A stretch of 64,000 nt of DNA from an uncultured Prevotellaceae bacterium (GTDB lineage: Bacteria; Bacteroidota; Bacteroidia; Bacteroidales; Bacteroidaceae): assembly GCA_900315105.1 (NCBI GenBank), contig OMXX01000004.1, positions 70,193 through 134,192 on the forward strand. Reading direction: 5' to 3'. Positions 52,105 to 60,793 of this stretch are shown piece by piece (position 1 is the stretch's first letter; the number at the start of each line of letters is the position of its first letter). The notes under the pieces are model-generated. The model worked only from the letters and a program-made list of their open reading frames with translations. It was not told where the DNA came from and searched no databases. Position numbers and translations under genes: made by a program.

Positions 52105-52959
52105 TTACTTATAGCTCTTGTATGCCTTTGCAAACGCCTCATCACTACAATAGCAATCATACATGGCTGTATCGCTCAAGCATAATTGCTGAGTGGAAAC
52201 GATCTTTTCACGACCTTCTCCTCTGCCATGAACCACAGCAAAAGCGTATGCGTGTTTTTTCGCATCGGCAACCTTTACCGCCAACTTGCCGTTAACGTTG
52301 CACAATGAAAAACGAGACATATTTGATAGACTTTCAAGTACAGGAATCTCACCAATCTTCGTTGCACTTGAATTGTCAAGATTAACGATGATTGAACTGC
52401 ACGTTGGAAGTGTAATTCTTTCATTTAACGATGCCACACGTTTCTGTTTCAGAAGAATCACCTGCAAGCTATCATTATTCGCCCAACTTTCGTTGTTTTT
52501 GCATATAACAGACGAAAGAGCACTTTCTATTGTCTCGTCATTTATTTCCAAATCCCCAACGTTGATATCAGTAACGAACATGCCATTCTTGAACTCATAT
52601 CCTAAGGTGTTAATGCGACCTTGAGCCACCACGTATGGAGCAAGAATAAACTTATACGACTCCTTCTGCGACTTCGTCATCCAAACGGGAGTCTTCATAA
52701 GGTTGTAGCTACGGAAAAAGCCCGCCGCATTCTTATTGCCAACGATACCCTCAAAATTCTGCTGCAAATACCCCTTGATGTATTTGTACGTATTGAGGAT
52801 ATTATTCATCTTGATGCGCTGTTTCATCTGCGCCTCAGTCTTGGGGTTGCCCATTTTGCGAGGTAGAGACCTGCCAATGGTCACGCCATTAACTTCAAAA
52901 TAACTGATATTACCAGACTTTCCAGTCATTTTTCCAACTGAAGATTTTACTTTAACCAT
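52105..52959 (-). CDS. DUF6266-like protein of unknown function
   Basis: The 284-residue protein starts MVKVKSSVGKMTGKSGNISY with 'KMGNPKTEAQMKQRIKMN' and resembles the DUF6266 group found in Bacteroidales; that assignment is from memory of the pattern and tentative. There is no signal peptide. The C-terminal part is beta-rich. The transcript carries a leader of about 150 nt whose main feature is the TCCATCGAT dyad. A gene-less copy of the leader is at 23838-24025. Confidence 0.5.
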   Translation of the reverse strand: MVKVKSSVGKMTGKSGNISYFEVNGVTIGRSLPRKMGNPKTEAQMKQRIKMNNILNTYKYIKGYLQQNFEGIVGNKNAAGFFRSYNLMKTPVWMTKSQKESYKFILAPYVVAQGRINTLGYEFKNGMFVTDINVGDLEINDETIESALSSVICKNNESWANNDSLQVILLKQKRVASLNERITLPTCSSIIVNLDNSSATKIGEIPVLESLSNMSRFSLCNVNGKLAVKVADAKKHAYAFAVVHGRGEGREKIVSTQQLCLSDTAMYDCYCSDEAFAKAYKSYK

Positions 52960-52997
52960 ACCTTTTCCTTTCTTTAATTATTTGTTTAGATTTCGTA

Positions 52998-53090
52998 CAT
53001 ACTCCATCGATAGTCCATCAGTGGTCCATCGATCCTCCATCGAAACGATGGACCATCGATGGAGTATCGATGGAGTATCGATGGAGTATC
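52998..53090. repeat. TCCATCGAT iterated-word dyad, copy 2 (5' leader)
   Basis: It differs from copy 1 (23883-23976) by only a few bases (for example AGTAGTCC to AGTGGTCC). It lies between the promoter (53108-53115, minus strand) and the start codon at 52959, so it would be in the 5' untranslated RNA as a hairpin of about 45 bp. Confidence 0.8.
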
Positions 53091-53107
53091 TCCCTTGTTT
53101 TTGCGTA

Positions 53108-53115
53108 CAAAGATA
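53108..53115 (-). promoter_or_regulatory. -7 element of the DUF6266-like gene
   Basis: TATCTTTG on the minus strand, about 150 nt before the ATG. The sequence upstream (53116-53160) is nearly identical to that upstream of the lipoprotein promoter at 53881-53888 (AAAAAGAAAACAAAAG). Confidence 0.5.
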
Positions 53116-53176
53116 CTACTTTTTCCGGAAGAAAAAGAAAACAAAAGTACAAAAAAAGTGAAAAATGTTCAGGGTA

Positions 53177-53812
53177 TTAATTTTCCATGTCGTAATATCG
53201 TGCCTCGTTACCCTCTTTGTACAGCACTTCTATCTGGAAAGTAGGAAATTTCTGGATATACACCTTCTCATCAAAATAAATATAATGAAGCGTTTCAGGA
53301 TATTTTGATTTGTCGGTATTCGCACTACTTATAGTCGCAGTATTATAGGATGTGAAGTCGTACGTTGCTGAGCCTGAGCTTTGTGTCGTAAAGCTGCATG
53401 ACTTCCCTACAAGTCCGTTGTCCTTGCTCACAGGTTTCTTATTTGACTTCGTTAGTCTTAAATCCTCTTTGTAGTTCTCTCCAAATGCGTTTATATAACT
53501 TATCTCCAAGTCCAAGTGAGTATCAGAAACGCTTTTGATGTAATAAATGGTCGTATGATTGAAGTACGTGTTAAAACAAGAAAAAGATTTATTATCGGAA
53601 GCCACTTCGTATGTTCCGTTATCAATAAACTTGTTGTTAATATAAGCCGTAAGGAATTTGTCTTTGTTTAGTGAAACGAAATACTTACCATTCTCCCAGA
53701 CACCAACGATTGACTTAGGACTATCATCTTCGTCATCTCCGCAAGAAGACAAAGTTAATCCACTAATAGAAAAAATTGTTATTAGCAGCAATAGATAATA
53801 TATCTTTCTCAT
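53177..53812 (-). CDS. lipoprotein of unknown function, lipocalin-like size
   Basis: The 211-residue lipoprotein has signal peptide MRKIYYLLLLITIFSISGL and lipobox LSSC. The mature part begins 'GDDEDDSPKSIVGVWENGKY', a pattern seen in small Bacteroidales calycin/lipocalin-like lipoproteins (SxVGxW). A role is not apparent. The start at 53812 puts the signal sequence first and leaves a leader of about 70 nt from the promoter. The upstream promoter region duplicates that of the DUF6266-like gene. Confidence 0.65.
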   Translation of the reverse strand: MRKIYYLLLLITIFSISGLTLSSCGDDEDDSPKSIVGVWENGKYFVSLNKDKFLTAYINNKFIDNGTYEVASDNKSFSCFNTYFNHTTIYYIKSVSDTHLDLEISYINAFGENYKEDLRLTKSNKKPVSKDNGLVGKSCSFTTQSSGSATYDFTSYNTATISSANTDKSKYPETLHYIYFDEKVYIQKFPTFQIEVLYKEGNEARYYDMEN

Positions 53813-53880
53813 ACCGATAAAACAGATTAAATTTCTTTTATTGTTGCACAGTAATCTCATCATTTTTTTGTTTCTGGTTG

Positions 53881-53888
53881 CAAAGATA
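53881..53888 (-). promoter_or_regulatory. -7 element of the lipoprotein gene (duplicated promoter)
   Basis: TATCTTTG, embedded in about 55 bases that also occur at 53105-53165 with few changes. This gene lacks the TCCATCGAT leader. Confidence 0.5.
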
Positions 53889-53955
53889 CTATTTTTTTCT
53901 GAGGAAAAAGAAAACAAAAGCACAAAAAACGTAAAAACGCTCAAAGAAGCTCAAA

Positions 53956-53984
53956 AACCACCGCCTTGATATGGGGCGGTGGTT
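53956..53984 (-). terminator. terminator of the mre-rodA unit
   Basis: AACCACCGCC and GGCGGTGGTT pair with a TTGATATGG-type loop. On the minus strand TTTGAG follows, 10 bp after the rodA stop. Confidence 0.75.
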
Positions 53985-53994
53985 CCTTATATAA

Positions 53995-55464
53995 TTATGT
54001 CCTAATCAGATTTCTTCCTGCATCTATTCTTAGGAAGATGAACAGGAGGATGGTGAAGCCCCAGAGACTTGAGCCGCCATAGCTGAAGAAGGGTAGGGGA
54101 ATGCCGATAACGGGCGTTAGGCCGAGTACCATACCCACGTTTACGAAGACGTGGAATAGGAATATACTTAGTACGCAATAGCCATAGACTCGCCCGAACT
54201 TGAATGGTTGTCGCTCGGCTACGTGGATTAATCGCAGAATAAGGGCGAGGAATAATAGTAGAACGCCTGCTGAGCCTACAAAACCTTCTTCCTCACCTAC
54301 GGTACAGAAGATGAAGTCTGTGTCCTGTTCAGGCACGAATTTCAGCTTTGTCTGTGTTCCGTTGAGGAATCCCTTTCCCTCGATACCTCCAGAACCTATG
54401 GCAATCTCACTCTGATGAACATTATATCCGGCACCTGCAAGGTCTTCTTCCAATCCCAGCAATACGTTGATACGCACGCGCTGGTGGGCTTGCATCACGT
54501 TGTTCAACACATAGTCGGCAGAATAGAAGAACGCTATACTTCCAACGGTAAACAAAGAGATAAAGAAATACTCCTTTATTCGCCATTCCATCGCTATATA
54601 TGTAAGATATAGGATCACGAGTACGGAGAGAGCCAGCTGTACCCAAACAATGTCGAAAGGAATGACATATTCAGAGAACAGAACAGCCCCGAGAGTTATT
54701 CCGAGAGTTGTATAGAGCACTATGAGGGCTCGTTGTCTGTCGTGGCAATATATCTCTACGAGGGCAGCGGTGAATATCTGTACCATCAGCAGTACGGAGA
54801 ACTTGCCTACGGATGCAGGCATATCCCATAGCTGTACGTCGGCAAAGCGGATTCCCACCACGAAGTAGATAATCATAGCCAAGCCCGTGAAAAGGAAACT
54901 GCCCGACATTCCCTCACGATAGAGCATGAGGAAGAAAGCCGAATAGACGAGTGCAGAGCCCGTTTCTTTCTGTCCTATGATAAGGAGCATCGGGAAGATG
55001 ATGATTCCGCAGGCAATAGCCAAATCACGCCATTTGTTAAGGTCGAAACCATACGTGGACATCAGTTTGGATATTGCCAAGGCTGTGGCAAACTTAGCAA
55101 ACTCAGCCGGCTGTATTCGCAATGGTCCCATGACGATCCACGATCGGGAGCCCTTGATTTCGTGAGGGTTGAAGATGGTGGCAAAGAGCAGAAGCATCAT
55201 CAAACCATAGATGACGTATGAGAATGTATCATAGAGGCGGTCGTCGGTCATTAGGATGACAAAGCCGAGGCATATACTCGTGCCTATCCACATGATCTGC
55301 ATACCGCTTCGGGTTGACATTGAGAAGATATCCTCATCGCCATAGTTATAGCTGGCACCACACACGCTAATCCATCCGAATACTAAAAGTACCAGATAGA
55401 TTGCGATTGTAACCCAATCGAGCGATGCAAGAATACCTTGCTGATTTGTCTGTCGTTGTGCCAT
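53995..55464 (-). CDS. rodA: rod shape-determining protein RodA (SEDS polymerase)
   Basis: RodA is the SEDS-family peptidoglycan glycosyltransferase of the elongasome, working with PBP2. The 489-residue product has about twelve membrane segments, longer than the usual 380 through an insertion around 190-290 that adds further membrane segments. Motifs near the N-terminus (GSRSWIVMGPLRIQPAEFAK) and C-terminus ('PLPFFSYGGSSLWGF') are conserved. It lies downstream of mrdA with a 150-bp repeat element in between. Confidence 0.93.
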   Translation of the reverse strand: MAQRQTNQQGILASLDWVTIAIYLVLLVFGWISVCGASYNYGDEDIFSMSTRSGMQIMWIGTSICLGFVILMTDDRLYDTFSYVIYGLMMLLLFATIFNPHEIKGSRSWIVMGPLRIQPAEFAKFATALAISKLMSTYGFDLNKWRDLAIACGIIIFPMLLIIGQKETGSALVYSAFFLMLYREGMSGSFLFTGLAMIIYFVVGIRFADVQLWDMPASVGKFSVLLMVQIFTAALVEIYCHDRQRALIVLYTTLGITLGAVLFSEYVIPFDIVWVQLALSVLVILYLTYIAMEWRIKEYFFISLFTVGSIAFFYSADYVLNNVMQAHQRVRINVLLGLEEDLAGAGYNVHQSEIAIGSGGIEGKGFLNGTQTKLKFVPEQDTDFIFCTVGEEEGFVGSAGVLLLFLALILRLIHVAERQPFKFGRVYGYCVLSIFLFHVFVNVGMVLGLTPVIGIPLPFFSYGGSSLWGFTILLFIFLRIDAGRNLIRT

Positions 55465-55469
55465 TTATA

Positions 55470-55615
55470 AAGCCTAACCAAGCCTTCCCAAAGGGAAGGA
55501 TGTTTTATACACTTAAAGCGTATATGCCTTTCTTTAAAAAGGCTTGGTTGTATTTTGTTTTAGTTGAAATATTGCTATCTAACATCCTTCCCTTTGGGAA
55601 GGCTTGGTTAGGCTT
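55470..55615. repeat. AAGCCTAACCAAGCC-type element, copy 4
   Basis: Terminal inverted repeats (55470-55504 and 55581-55615) are AGCCTAACCAAGCCTTCCC plus AAAGGGAAGGATGTT and their inverse. The interior (GGATGTTTTATACACTTAAA, GCGTATATGCC) matches the reverse complement of copy 2's interior. Its right end supplies part of the mrdA stop codon. Confidence 0.8.
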
Positions 55616-57461
55616 ATCTATTCCTCGTTCCGTATGCTATTCTCTTATGCTGGAACACGGATGCTGTTGCTTCGGATGAAGGAGAGAGCTTGCCGTTGAT
55701 ATACTGTTCCATCATCAATGAGCCGATAGGAACACCATAGTCAGCTCCGAAACCGCCATTCTCCACATATACGGCTATTGCAATCTTCGGATCATCCATC
55801 GGGGCAAAGCCCATGAATACGGAGTGGTCTTGTCCGCGGTTCTGAGCCGTACCAGTCTTACCACATACCAAGTAGTCGGATCTGTTGGCTGCCTTACATG
55901 TTCCCTTGATTACTGAAGAACGCATTCCGGAAACAACCCAGTCGTATGAACTACGGCTTGCCTTTGTATAGTGCTTCTGCGTAAAGGCGGAATCAAGAGC
56001 CTCGCCCCTTATCTTCTTCACCACGTGAGGGGTGATGTAATAGCCACGGTTGGCTATCGTTGCGCCGAGGTTGGCAATCTGCAAAGGAGTAAGATTTACC
56101 TCACCCTGACCGATACTGATAGATATAACCGTAAGGCCGTTCCAAGAGCCCTTGTATGCGTTGTTGTAATAGTCGCCATTAGGGATAAGTCCTCGTTTCT
56201 CGCCCGGAAGGTCGATGCCGAGCTTATATCCGAAACCCATAGACACCATATAGTCGCGCCATACGTTCATGGCATCGTGGGCAGAGCGGTATTTCTTCCT
56301 GTTACCAATCATGTAATAGAGTCCCCAACAGAAATATGCGTTACATGATGTTGAAAGGGCATCGACGATAGCCAGAGGAGAACTGTGACCGTGACAGCCC
56401 ACATGAAGTCCCTTGAAAGAGAATCCGTGGGCACAGGAGAATGCAGTTCCCGGAGAGATTATGCCCTCGGTCATGTAGGTAAGTGCTTGAGAGGTCTTGA
56501 ACGTGGAGCCTGGAGGATATTGTCCCATTATACTTCGGTTGAGAAGTGGTTTCCACACGTTGGCTGCAAGTATCTTGTGGTTCTTTCCTCTTTGTCTGCC
56601 CACCATGAGACGCGGGTCGTAGGTAGGAGAGGATACCATACAGAGAACTTCACCAGTAGCAGGTTCTATCGCTACTATACTGCCTATCTTTCCTTCAAGA
56701 AGTCGCTCGCCAAGAGCCTGAAGCTTTATGTCAAGACTAAGTGTTAGGTCCTTACCAGCCACAGGTCGGCTGTCGTACATACCGTTCTGGTATTTGCCCT
56801 TTATTCTTCCGTGGGCATCACGAAGGAGAATCTGAACACCTTTTTCTCCACGAAGCTGTTTCTCGTAATAGCGTTCAATACCGAGTTTCCCGATGAAATC
56901 TCCTGCCTGATAGTAGTCATCGTTTTCTATATCCGACTCGGAAACCTCTGCCACATCGCCAAGGACATGGGCTGCGTAAGGATATTGGTATTGCCTGATG
57001 CTTCGTTGCTGAATATAGAAGCCGGGGAAACGGAACAGCTTTTCGCGAAACACGCTGAAATCCTGATTGGATAGCTGTGCCATGAACAACTGCTGAGTGA
57101 AACGCGAATAGCCAGGGTTCTTATTTCTGTCCTTGATATCGTTCATCCTCTTGATGAAATAAGCCTTCGAGATACCGAGAGCTTGGCAGAACTCAAGTGT
57201 GTCAAGACGGTCCTTTGCCTCGTTCATCACGACCATGATGTCGTATGCCGGCTGGTTATATACAAGCAATTCGCCGTTACGGTCGGAAATAACGCCACGC
57301 GAAGGGTATTCTATCTTCTTCAGGAAGGCGTTTGAGTCGGCTGACTTACGGTAGTCATCACTCATAATCTGGAGTACAAACAATCGCACGGTATAGACAA
57401 TGACAATAACCACCGCTATACCGCCTATGACGTATTTCCTATAATCCAGATCGTGCTTCAT
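55614..57461 (-). CDS. mrdA: penicillin-binding protein 2
   Basis: PBP2 is the class B transpeptidase that crosslinks peptidoglycan during elongation. The 615-residue product has an N-terminal membrane anchor (about 13-33), a pedestal domain, and the transpeptidase domain with SxxK in 'PPGSTFKTS' (about 318), SxN in STSCNAY, and KTGT in 'CGKTGTAQNR'. It directly follows mreD by 1 bp and precedes rodA. It is the target of beta-lactams such as mecillinam in other species. Confidence 0.95.
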   Translation of the reverse strand: MKHDLDYRKYVIGGIAVVIVIVYTVRLFVLQIMSDDYRKSADSNAFLKKIEYPSRGVISDRNGELLVYNQPAYDIMVVMNEAKDRLDTLEFCQALGISKAYFIKRMNDIKDRNKNPGYSRFTQQLFMAQLSNQDFSVFREKLFRFPGFYIQQRSIRQYQYPYAAHVLGDVAEVSESDIENDDYYQAGDFIGKLGIERYYEKQLRGEKGVQILLRDAHGRIKGKYQNGMYDSRPVAGKDLTLSLDIKLQALGERLLEGKIGSIVAIEPATGEVLCMVSSPTYDPRLMVGRQRGKNHKILAANVWKPLLNRSIMGQYPPGSTFKTSQALTYMTEGIISPGTAFSCAHGFSFKGLHVGCHGHSSPLAIVDALSTSCNAYFCWGLYYMIGNRKKYRSAHDAMNVWRDYMVSMGFGYKLGIDLPGEKRGLIPNGDYYNNAYKGSWNGLTVISISIGQGEVNLTPLQIANLGATIANRGYYITPHVVKKIRGEALDSAFTQKHYTKASRSSYDWVVSGMRSSVIKGTCKAANRSDYLVCGKTGTAQNRGQDHSVFMGFAPMDDPKIAIAVYVENGGFGADYGVPIGSLMMEQYINGKLSPSSEATASVFQHKRIAYGTRNR

Positions 57462-57462
57462 C

Positions 57463-57960
57463 CTATTTCCTTACTGAGTCTATCGCGATAATGATGACAG
57501 ATGTTACGCTCCAACTTCCAAGGATACACAATATCCATTGAGTCCAGTTGAAGAAGGAGAATGCCTCCAAAGTGAATAATGTGAAGCAGAATATGAACGT
57601 GAGCAGTAAGACGTAAGTGGAATACTTCACAAAACCCATCTTTGCCATGCTCGGAGAGGTGTTGTCGGAGTTGTCCCTCTCAAGGTAAAGCCCGACGAAG
57701 TAAGGCTGTAGAAAAGCCGTCAGGGTAAGGGCAAAGGATGTCTCTCCCGGGGTATTGCTGAATGAATCCAATATCAATCCGAAGAAGAACGCCAGAAGTA
57801 TTGACACCCATCGCTGTTGGTTGCGAGGGAAAAGCAATATGAAGTAAACGTAAACCAGCGGAGTGGCTACGTTAAAAAGATGTATATGATTCAGAATAAG
57901 TACCTGCACCAAGATGAAGAAAACCATCAGGCCGATACGATGAATAAAATCTATGTTCAT
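57463..57960 (-). CDS. mreD: rod shape-determining protein MreD
   Basis: This 165-residue integral membrane protein has five or so membrane segments ('FIHRIGLMVFFILVQVLILN' at the start). It belongs to the MreBCD elongasome. Motifs are poorly conserved in this family, so the call depends on size, hydrophobicity and exact position between mreC and mrdA. It lies 6 bp downstream of mreC. Confidence 0.88.
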   Translation of the reverse strand: MNIDFIHRIGLMVFFILVQVLILNHIHLFNVATPLVYVYFILLFPRNQQRWVSILLAFFFGLILDSFSNTPGETSFALTLTAFLQPYFVGLYLERDNSDNTSPSMAKMGFVKYSTYVLLLTFIFCFTLFTLEAFSFFNWTQWILCILGSWSVTSVIIIAIDSVRK

Positions 57961-57966
57961 ATTTGC

Positions 57967-58869
57967 TTATTTCTTTTCCAGTGAATCCTGTGCTGCACGG
58001 AGAATGTCAATTCTCTCCTTCATCTGTGCATCGTCAATCACGCTGACATCACGAAGCTTGGCAAAGTTGGTTGATAACTCCACCATACATCTGTATGACA
58101 GACCGTCGGAAGAATTATAAACGTGGATGATCTTTCCAATCTCGATACCCGGAGGGAAAACAGAGGAATAGCCGCTCGTAACAACCTTGTCGTAAAGGTT
58201 GAAATGAGCGTGACGTGGAACTTCATCCATAAAGGCCACACGGCTGTTACCGCCTGTCCAATGGAGATAACCGAAGTATCCTCGCTTGTTAATCGTACAA
58301 CTGATGCTTGAGTTGGAATTAAGGATAGGCATAACCACAGAGTAGTGGCGGCCAGTCATAAACACTATTCCAACCACTCCATAGCCACACGCTACACCCA
58401 TATCCTTACGCACACCGTCAACCTCACCCTTGTCAATGGTGATGAGATTGTCGCGCTTGTCAATTGAATTTGATACAACCTTTGCTGGGATGAGATTGAA
58501 TTTCTTCATCAGCTGGTAGTTCTCAAGTTTCATAAGTGCTGAGTCACCGGTCTTTGCTGCTATCTGTGAGCTCAAATCCTGTACCCTCTGTTCAAGATAC
58601 AGATTACGCTTTGTCAGTTGCTCATTGATATCAGTAAGAGAGAAGTATTGCTCCACTCCGGCATTAACCTCATACACCTTGCCTGAAACCGCATTTGCAG
58701 ACGACATCCAGATGCTACCCTGATAGTTGTTGTAGGTAAAGAGTAGCACCAAGCTGATTATCTCGCAAATGATGAATACAAACCAACTGATGTATCGAAG
58801 AATGAAATCAAATAGGTTGTTCAAAGCCTTGTTGTTTTTGTTTGAAGTATAATCAAAACGCAAAGACAC
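57967..58869 (-). CDS. mreC: rod shape-determining protein MreC
   Basis: The 300-residue product has a short cytoplasmic tail, one membrane helix (about 28-48), a coiled coil (about 70-110) and a periplasmic beta domain ('DKGEVDGVRKDMGVACGYGV', 'SNSSISCTINKRGYFGYLHW'). It bridges MreB and PBP2. The start is GTG (58869), which lies inside the iterated CGCAAAGAC dyad: the first residues S-L-R-F come from the repeat. It follows mreB by 88 bp. Confidence 0.92.
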   Translation of the reverse strand: MSLRFDYTSNKNNKALNNLFDFILRYISWFVFIICEIISLVLLFTYNNYQGSIWMSSANAVSGKVYEVNAGVEQYFSLTDINEQLTKRNLYLEQRVQDLSSQIAAKTGDSALMKLENYQLMKKFNLIPAKVVSNSIDKRDNLITIDKGEVDGVRKDMGVACGYGVVGIVFMTGRHYSVVMPILNSNSSISCTINKRGYFGYLHWTGGNSRVAFMDEVPRHAHFNLYDKVVTSGYSSVFPPGIEIGKIIHVYNSSDGLSYRCMVELSTNFAKLRDVSVIDDAQMKERIDILRAAQDSLEKK

Positions 58870-58938
58870 AGAGACGCAAAGTCAATCAGTATCTCTAATG
58901 GTAAGATTTATTCTTTGCGGCTTTGCGTCTTTGCGTTT
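58857..58938. repeat. CGCAAAGAC iterated-word dyad between mreB and mreC
   Basis: The left arm is AACGCAAAGACACAGAGACG and CAAAG. The right arm is CTTTGCGGCTTTGCGTCTTT, GCGTTTG. The left arm overlaps the mreC start codon (58869). Confidence 0.7.
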
Positions 58939-58957
58939 GTATGTATCTGCATTTACC

Positions 58958-59980
58958 TTATCTCATGAGGAATGAGAAGCGGTCAATGTTCTTGAGCGCT
59001 ATACCAGCACCCTTTGCCACGCTATGCAATGGATCCTCTGCGATATGGAAAGGAATACCGATCTTATTGTGCAGACGAGTATCCAGACCACGGAGAAGGG
59101 CACCACCACCACTGAGATAGATACCGTTCTTCACGATGTCGGCATAAAGCTCTGGTGGAGTATTTTCAAGAGCTGAGAGAACGGCGTTCTCGATCTTTGC
59201 TACGGTCTTGTCGATACAATGAGCTATCTCCTGATAGCATACTGGTACCTCCATAGGGAGGGCTGTGATACGGTTAGGACCGTGTACAATATAATCCTCC
59301 GGAGCCTCGTCACCAAGATCGGTAAGGGCAGAACCCACATGGATCTTGATACGCTCAGCCATACGCTCAGAAACCTTCACGTTGTGCTGACGTGCCATAT
59401 ACTCCTGAATGTCAGAGGTAAGCTCGTCACCAGCCACACGGATAGAGTTGTTACTTACGATACCGCCGAGAGAGATGACAGCAATCTCGGTAGAACCACC
59501 ACCGATATCCACAATCATGTTGCCCTCTGGAGCCTCTACGTCAACGCCGATACCGATAGCAGCAGCCATTGGCTCGAAGATCAGATATACATCACGACCG
59601 TTGGCGTGCTCTGCAGAGTCGCGCACAGCACGAAGCTCAACCTCGGTAGAGCCTGAAGGTACACCGATGACCATGCGCAGAGAAGGAGAGAAGAGATGGC
59701 GGCCGGAATGTACCATGCGGATCAAGCCACGCATCATCTGCTCACAGGCTGTGAAGTCTGCAATCACACCATCCTTCAGCGGACGGATTGTGCGTATATT
59801 GTCGTGTGTCTTCTCGTACATGCTCTTGGCACGGTCGCCCACGGCAATCATCTCGTTGGTACGACGGTCAAGTGCAACTACGGATGGCTCGTCAACCACA
59901 ATCTTGTCATTGCTGATGATGATGGTGTTGGCGGTGCCAAGGTCCATAGCAATTTCCTGTACAAAAGAGAAAAATCCCAT
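58958..59980 (-). CDS. mreB: rod shape-determining actin-like protein MreB
   Basis: MreB is the bacterial actin that directs lateral wall synthesis. The 340-residue product has phosphate-1 'DLGTANTIIISNDKIVVDEP', 'GVPSGSTEVE', phosphate-2 'VDIGGGSTEIAVISLGGIV' and adenosine motif 'LSGGGALLRG'. It is followed by mreC, mreD, mrdA and rodA in the usual order, and preceded by purH after 34 bp. Confidence 0.96.
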   Translation of the reverse strand: MGFFSFVQEIAMDLGTANTIIISNDKIVVDEPSVVALDRRTNEMIAVGDRAKSMYEKTHDNIRTIRPLKDGVIADFTACEQMMRGLIRMVHSGRHLFSPSLRMVIGVPSGSTEVELRAVRDSAEHANGRDVYLIFEPMAAAIGIGVDVEAPEGNMIVDIGGGSTEIAVISLGGIVSNNSIRVAGDELTSDIQEYMARQHNVKVSERMAERIKIHVGSALTDLGDEAPEDYIVHGPNRITALPMEVPVCYQEIAHCIDKTVAKIENAVLSALENTPPELYADIVKNGIYLSGGGALLRGLDTRLHNKIGIPFHIAEDPLHSVAKGAGIALKNIDRFSFLMR

Positions 59981-60014
59981 TTTTATTTATTTTCAGATAG
60001 TAAATTTACGTTTT

Positions 60015-60614
60015 TTACTTTGTGCTCTCGAACCAAGCGTTGATAGCTGTATCGTAGTGGCTTGAAACACCGAATGCACGTGTAGCGAAGTCACGACGCT
60101 GGTCAAGTGTGGTAGCTGCTCCTTGCTTCTTCACGATGTCGAGAAGGATTGGATATTCCGCCTTTGAAGGGATGATAACCACGTCGTTGAAGTTCTTTGC
60201 TCCGGCACGGATAAGAGAGATACCGCCTATGTCGATCTTCTCGATGATGTCAGCCTGAGAAGCACCGCTTGCTACAGTCTGCTCGAATGGATAGAGGTCA
60301 ACGATTACGAGATCAATCTCTGGAATCTCATACTTTGCCATCTGCTCCTTGTCGCCCTCGTTCTCACGACGGCCGAGGATTCCGCCGAATACCTTTGGAT
60401 GAAGGGTTTTTACACGACCGCCAAGAATACTTGGATAGGTTGTGAGATCCTCAACAGCCTGGCATTCATAGCCAAGTGATTCAATAAAGCTCTGTGTACC
60501 ACCAGTAGAGAGGAACTTTACGCCCTGATTGTTCAATTCCTTGAGGAGTTCATCAAGACCATCCTTGTGAAAGACTGACACAAGTGCAGTCTTAATCTTT
60601 TTTGTTTCTGCCAT
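60015..60614 (-). CDS. purH: IMP cyclohydrolase (PurH N-terminal domain only)
   Basis: The 199-residue product is the IMP cyclohydrolase/MGS-like domain of PurH ('LVSVFHKDGLDELLKELNNQ', 'STGGTQSFIESLG', 'GRVKTLHPKVFGGILGRR', 'KIDIGGISLIRAGAKN'). The large AICAR formyltransferase domain of bifunctional PurH is absent, and the frame ends with a normal stop, so this is a stand-alone cyclohydrolase. AICAR formylation must be provided elsewhere. It is the first gene of the mre unit. Confidence 0.88.
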   Translation of the reverse strand: MAETKKIKTALVSVFHKDGLDELLKELNNQGVKFLSTGGTQSFIESLGYECQAVEDLTTYPSILGGRVKTLHPKVFGGILGRRENEGDKEQMAKYEIPEIDLVIVDLYPFEQTVASGASQADIIEKIDIGGISLIRAGAKNFNDVVIIPSKAEYPILLDIVKKQGAATTLDQRRDFATRAFGVSSHYDTAINAWFESTK

Positions 60615-60655
60615 AAAAATATGTTATCTTAAATATTTAAGTATCTTTTAGGTTG

Positions 60656-60663
60656 CAAAGTTA
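60656..60663 (-). promoter_or_regulatory. -7 element of the purH-mre-rodA unit
   Basis: TAACTTTG on the minus strand, about 42 nt before the purH ATG. The upstream -33 box is not clear. Confidence 0.55.
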
Positions 60664-60758
60664 CTCATTTTTCCTTGAAAATGAACAGAAATAGGACCTT
60701 TTTTTCTTTTTTAATAATATTTAATTGACAATACTCATATTTTCTAATAGAATATTTG

Positions 60759-60766
60759 TATTTTTG
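60759..60766 (+). promoter_or_regulatory. -7 element of the His-rich membrane protein gene
   Basis: TATTTTTG, 27 nt before the ATG at 60794. The position supports the downstream start over a frame that opens at 60725. Confidence 0.5.
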
Positions 60767-60793
60767 TCCCATGAAACTATTTTTTTATTAACG

